Assembly (NCBI RefSeq): GCF_028882255.1
Contig: NZ_JARBUY010000003.1
Location: forward strand, 705,018-769,017
Direction: 5' to 3'
DNA length: 64,000 nt
Source of the DNA: Maribacter polysaccharolyticus
GTDB lineage: Bacteria > Bacteroidota > Bacteroidia > Flavobacteriales > Flavobacteriaceae
Shown: piece after piece, positions 60,618-64,000 of the stretch
How positions within the stretch are numbered: position 1 is the stretch's first letter
Layout: the number at the start of each line of letters is the position of its first letter
The notes under the pieces: generated by a model
The model's input: the letters and a program-made list of their open reading frames with translations, nothing else
Told to the model about the DNA's origin: nothing
Database searches by the model: none
Translations under genes and position numbers: made by a program

Positions 60618-63017
60618 CTATTCCAAATCCTTTGGGTTGTCTTCCTCAATCGGGAGAATGTCTATCTGTGGTTTACGCAAAACCTCTTTATTGGCAATAT
60701 TACGCTCCAAGGACAATAGTAATGACGGCAATAGGATAAGGTTGGCGAGCATCGCAAAGAGCAGTGTTGCCGATACCAAAGCCCCTAAGGCCACGGTGCC
60801 TCCGAAATTGGAGATTATGAATACCGAAAATCCGAAAAATAGGACGATAGAGGTGTAGAACATACTGACTCCGGTTTCCCTTAAAGCAGCATATACCGAT
60901 TTTTTTATTTGCCAACGGTGTGTCGCCAGCTCTTGGCGGTATTTGGCCAAAAAGTGGATGGTGTCGTCGACCGATATACCAAAGGCAATACTGAATACCA
61001 AAATCGTTGAAGGTTTAATGGGTACCCCTACGAATCCCATAACACCGGCTGTAATGACAAGAGGCAATAGGTTGGGGATCAATGAGATAACGATCATCTT
61101 GAAAGAGCGGAAAAGAAAGGCCATAAACAGGGCAATTAGGAAAATTGCAAAAGCCAAGGAAAGTACTAGGTTTTTTACCAAGTATTTCGTGCCTTTCAAA
61201 AATAGGAGGGCACTACCTGTCAAGTAGGTGTTGTACCGATCGGAAGGGAAAATCTTTGCCATATTTTCCAATAAACGGGCATCGATATCCTCCATGCGTT
61301 CGGTCTTCACATCTTTCATGTAGGTCGTTATCCTCGCAGTTTGCCCGGTGCTATCGACGAAACTTTTCAAAAGGTTGCCTTCGCTTGATGATTTACGGGC
61401 CATATCCATGATAAAGCTGTATTCCTGTGTGGTCGGCAGCTGATAGTATTTAGGGATGCCGTTATAAAAGGCTTGTTTCGAATATTTGATCAAGTTTACG
61501 ACCGAGATTGGCTTTGAAAGTTCAGGGATTTCTTCGATGACGGTACTTAAATCGTCCATTCTTTTCAAGGTGGCCGACTTTAATACGCCCTTGGGCTTTT
61601 TGGTGTCGATCACGATTTCCACGGGCATAATGCCATCGAATTCCTGTTCAAAAAACCGAATATCCTTGAAGAACTGTTCTCCCTTGGGCATATCTTCAAT
61701 GGGGCTGCCCGAAATCTTGATTTGGTAGATACCGATAATGCTTAGCACCAAAAGCATAATGGAGGTGACATACACCGTTATCCGCTTTTCCCTAACGATG
61801 TGTTCCATCCAATTCACAAAAGCATCTATCCATTTTTTGTTCAGATGTTTCAAGTGTTTGGTTTTGGGTAATGACATGAAACTATACACGATAGGAATGA
61901 TCAAGAGCGATAAAATAAAGATGCCCAGGATGTTTATCGAAGCTACGATACCGAATTCCTTTAGTAATTTACTATCGGTAATTATAAAGGTGGCAAAACC
62001 GGAAGCTGTGGTAATGTTCGTCATCAAAGTGGCGTTTCCGACTTTTGATATTACCCGTTGTAAGGATAGGGCTTGGTTCCCGTGTTTTTTTACTTCTTGT
62101 TGGTATTTGTTGATCAGGAAGATGCAGTTGGGGATTCCGATCACAATGATCAGTGGTGGGATCAATGCGGTAAGTACGGTTATTTCGTATTGCAATAGCC
62201 CTAGGGTCCCAAAAGCCCACATCACCCCGATGATGACCACGCACATTGAAATGAAAGTGGCACGGAAACTCCGAAAAAATAAAAAGAAAATCAAAGAGGT
62301 TACCCCCAATGCCGCCAGTATGAATTTTCCGATTTCATCAATGATGTTCTGTGAATTCAAGGTGCGGATATAGGGCATTCCCGATATTCTGACATCAAGG
62401 CCTGTTTCTTCCTCGAAATTGTCGATCAAATGGGTAAGGTCTTCCAAGATGAAATCTTTACGCACAGAGGTGTTCACGATATCCTTGTCCAGATACATTA
62501 CCGTTCTTATGGTTCTGCTTTCCCCATTGTATAGCAGGTTGTCATAGAATGGTAGGTCGTTGAATAAATGATTGATTATGGTATCTACATCTTTTTGGGT
62601 TTTGATCTCTTTTTGGATCAGGGGTTTAAAGATGAAGTTTTTGTTTTCTTTGTCCTTTACCAATTCCTGAAGATTATCGGTCGATATGACAAAATCGACT
62701 TCAGGAAAGGCACCGAGTTGTTTGCTGAGTTTATTCCATCTATTGAAGTTGGTGGGGGAGTAGAGGGTGCTATCACTAACGGCGAAGACAATGGCATTGC
62801 CTTCCTCGCCGAATTGTTTCAGGAAATTTTGATATTCGATATTTACGGGATGATCATCCGGTAATAAATTGGCTTGGGAATTGCTGAAGCGCATTTTGTC
62901 CCACTGCATGGACATTAAGAAAGTCAGGGAGGCGATCAAAATAAGGATCAATATCCTGTTCCTTAAGATTATTCGGGCAACCCTGGCCCAAAAGCCTTGT
63001 GTAAGTTTAGCAACCAT
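60618..63017 (-). CDS. RND/MMPL-type transporter (predicted exporter)
   Basis: A 799-residue inner-membrane protein with two homologous halves, each with a first TM helix, a large periplasmic domain and five further helices ('ILILILIASLTFLMSM' opens half 1). Half 1 contains 'LTALIPPLIIVIGIPNCIFLINKYQQE'-type TM4, read in parts, and half 2 'FGISVDDTIHFLAKYRQEL', where the paired Asp would relay protons. In half 1 the equivalent position is Asn-Cys, so only half 2 keeps the DD pair. This is the sterol-sensing/MMPL-like branch of the RND superfamily, often linked to export of lipids or hopanoids. Substrate unknown. A single-gene transcript with its own promoter and terminator signals. Confidence 0.88.
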   Translation of the reverse strand: MVAKLTQGFWARVARIILRNRILILILIASLTFLMSMQWDKMRFSNSQANLLPDDHPVNIEYQNFLKQFGEEGNAIVFAVSDSTLYSPTNFNRWNKLSKQLGAFPEVDFVISTDNLQELVKDKENKNFIFKPLIQKEIKTQKDVDTIINHLFNDLPFYDNLLYNGESRTIRTVMYLDKDIVNTSVRKDFILEDLTHLIDNFEEETGLDVRISGMPYIRTLNSQNIIDEIGKFILAALGVTSLIFFLFFRSFRATFISMCVVIIGVMWAFGTLGLLQYEITVLTALIPPLIIVIGIPNCIFLINKYQQEVKKHGNQALSLQRVISKVGNATLMTNITTASGFATFIITDSKLLKEFGIVASINILGIFILSLLIIPIVYSFMSLPKTKHLKHLNKKWIDAFVNWMEHIVREKRITVYVTSIMLLVLSIIGIYQIKISGSPIEDMPKGEQFFKDIRFFEQEFDGIMPVEIVIDTKKPKGVLKSATLKRMDDLSTVIEEIPELSKPISVVNLIKYSKQAFYNGIPKYYQLPTTQEYSFIMDMARKSSSEGNLLKSFVDSTGQTARITTYMKDVKTERMEDIDARLLENMAKIFPSDRYNTYLTGSALLFLKGTKYLVKNLVLSLAFAIFLIALFMAFLFRSFKMIVISLIPNLLPLVITAGVMGFVGVPIKPSTILVFSIAFGISVDDTIHFLAKYRQELATHRWQIKKSVYAALRETGVSMFYTSIVLFFGFSVFIISNFGGTVALGALVSATLLFAMLANLILLPSLLLSLERNIANKEVLRKPQIDILPIEEDNPKDLE

Positions 63018-63035
63018 CGGGAATTTTTACGAGCG

Positions 63036-63043
63036 CAAAGGTA
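63036..63043 (-). promoter_or_regulatory. -7 box of the RND exporter gene
   Basis: Minus-strand TACCTTTG, a perfect TAnnTTTG match, 18 bases before the ATG at 63017, giving a very short leader. Confidence 0.5.
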
Positions 63044-63105
63044 AAGAATGCTACGTTGTCTTCCTAAATTGGATGGGTTAAATGAGTCATTGGGGGCAAT
63101 GAATG

Positions 63106-63133
63106 AAAAAGTGCCCACTTGGGGCACCTTTTT
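63106..63133 (-). terminator. Intrinsic terminator of pyrH-frr
   Basis: Minus-strand hairpin GTGCCC / GGGCAC with a short loop, preceded by A and followed by T runs. It starts 25 bases after the frr stop. Confidence 0.8.
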
Positions 63134-63158
63134 ATTGATTTTCAAGAGGGTGTGAAAT

Positions 63159-63716
63159 TTATACTTTCATGATCTCTTCTTCTTTTGCGGCTAAGAAAGT
63201 ATCTATCTTTTTGGTGTACTTGTCTGTTAAGGTCTGTACGTCCGCTTCTGCGTTTTTCTTTAAATCCTCAGAGGCATCTTCAAGGTCACGGATTTCTTTA
63301 TTGGCCTCTTGTCGCGCATTTCGCACCCCTACTTTGGCATGCTCGGCTGCGGCTTTGGCTTGTTTGGCCAACTGGATCCTACGCTCTTCGGTCAAAGGAG
63401 GTACGTTTATAATGACCAAATCCCCATTGTTCATGGGGTTGAAGCCAAGATTGGCATTCATGATGGCTTTTTCGATTTCTTGAAGCATGTTTTTTTCCCA
63501 TGGTTGTACCGAAAGGGTCCTTCCGTCGGGGGTATTGATATTGGCTACTTGGGATAAAGGAGTCGATGATCCATAGTAATCGACCTTTACCGAAGATAAC
63601 ATGGAAGGGTTTGCTTTACCGGCACGAATCTTAATGAATTCCTTTTCAAGATGCACAATAGCTGCGTCCATACTTTCTTTAGCAGCATCTAAAATGAATG
63701 TAATTTCTTCGTTCAT
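63159..63716 (-). CDS. frr: Ribosome recycling factor
   Basis: A 185-residue protein of normal length. 'LEKEFIKIRAGKANPSMLSSVKVDYYGSSTPLSQVANI' (read in parts) is the RRF N-terminal helix and conserved strand region. 'PWEKNMLQEIEKAIMNANLGFNP' and 'PPLTEERRIQLAKQAK' follow, and then the helical C-terminal arm 'EDASEDLKKNAEADVQTLTDKYTKKID'. It releases ribosomes from mRNA after termination together with EF-G. It follows pyrH by 42 bases, the standard arrangement in bacteria. Confidence 0.97.
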   Translation of the reverse strand: MNEEITFILDAAKESMDAAIVHLEKEFIKIRAGKANPSMLSSVKVDYYGSSTPLSQVANINTPDGRTLSVQPWEKNMLQEIEKAIMNANLGFNPMNNGDLVIINVPPLTEERRIQLAKQAKAAAEHAKVGVRNARQEANKEIRDLEDASEDLKKNAEADVQTLTDKYTKKIDTFLAAKEEEIMKV

Positions 63717-63758
63717 ACTTTAATCTTTAAAAATCAAATTAGCACAAAGTGTAGCGAT

Positions 63759-64000
63759 TTATAGATCTACTTTTGTGCCTATATTTTCCCCATCCAAAAC
63801 CTTTAGGAGGTTGCCTTTTTTATTCATGTCGAAAACAATGATGGGAAGTTCGTTTTCTTGACTCAAAGTAAAGGCCGTGGTATCCATGACCTTTAATCCT
63901 TTGCGCAGTACGTCATTGAATGATATGGTGTCGAATTTCGTGGCATCCTTGTTTTTCTCCGGATCGGAGGTGTAAATACCATCGACCCTGGTTCCTTTTA
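63759..64000 (-). CDS. pyrH: UMP kinase, C-terminal part (cut by window edge)
   Basis: The minus-strand frame is open from base 64000 to a TAA at 63761-63759 and gives about 80 residues. 'GTRVDGIYTSDPEKNKDATKFD' is the 'VDGVYdaDPk' segment of bacterial UMP kinases, followed by 'VMDTTAFTLSQENELPIIVFDMN' and the C-terminal 'GNLLKVLDGENIGTKV'. This fits the end of PyrH, which phosphorylates UMP to UDP. The N-terminal ATP-binding part lies beyond the window. It is co-transcribed with frr. Confidence 0.95.
   Translation of the reverse strand, partial: KGTRVDGIYTSDPEKNKDATKFDTISFNDVLRKGLKVMDTTAFTLSQENELPIIVFDMNKKGNLLKVLDGENIGTKVDL

Noticed and set aside
1-64000. CRISPR arrays, prophage or insertion sequences
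   Set aside because: No regularly spaced repeats, transposase, integrase or phage structural genes were seen anywhere in the window.

Overview
The window reads as chromosome from a marine flavobacterium (Bacteroidota, Flavobacteriaceae; the style recalls Zobellia, Maribacter or Arenibacter). Supporting signs are the dense series of secreted sulfatases and glycoside hydrolases, promoters of the TAnnTTTG type, scarce Shine-Dalgarno sequences, and typical flavobacterial housekeeping neighbourhoods: waaA/DegT/galE, sucAB, exbB-exbD-exbD, asnS-rpoN and pyrH-frr. The genus is an inference.

Positions 1-39004 are one accessory block, entirely on the + strand. It has the look of the catabolic part of a polysaccharide utilisation locus (PUL). 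It holds nine S1-type sulfatases (the first cut by the window edge), two DUF608/GH116-like enzymes, two GH95, one GH29, one GH141-like, two GH36-type alpha-galactosidase relatives (one of raffinose-synthase type), two small beta-propeller hydrolases (GH43/GH117-like), two SGNH esterases, one sialate-O-acetylesterase-like esterase and one DUF6786-like lipoprotein. Almost every product has a type I signal peptide or a lipobox, genes are packed with short gaps or small overlaps, and all eight complete sulfatases keep a C-x-P-x-R formylglycine motif. The set predicts removal of sulfate and acyl groups followed by exo-cleavage of alpha-L-fucose/L-galactose and alpha-galactose residues. A sulfated fucan, fucogalactan or galactan is the likely target; the exact polymer cannot be read from the sequence. 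No SusC/SusD pair, regulator, endo-acting lyase or formylglycine-generating enzyme is visible, so those must lie upstream of the window or elsewhere. A decayed chimera of a GH29 tail and a DUF6786 tail at 29108-29342 shows that this block has been duplicated and trimmed.

Positions 39005-46207 are a mixed border: a saccharopine-dehydrogenase-like oxidoreductase, a previously short-overlooked 42-residue membrane protein with its own terminator, a small lipoprotein next to waaA (Kdo transferase), a DegT/DnrJ aminotransferase, galE, a conserved hypothetical protein and an outer-membrane beta-barrel protein.

Positions 46208-64000 are core genome: sucA-sucB (2-oxoglutarate dehydrogenase E1/E2), a retropepsin-like protease, tatD, ansA, tRNA-Ser(GGA), an ExbB/ExbD energy-transduction operon with an extra four-helix membrane protein, a PorT-like barrel, then on the minus strand asnS-rpoN-membrane protein, an RND/MMPL-type exporter, frr and the 3' end of pyrH. 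The Exb system probably powers TonB-dependent uptake, which would include the oligosaccharides made by the PUL.
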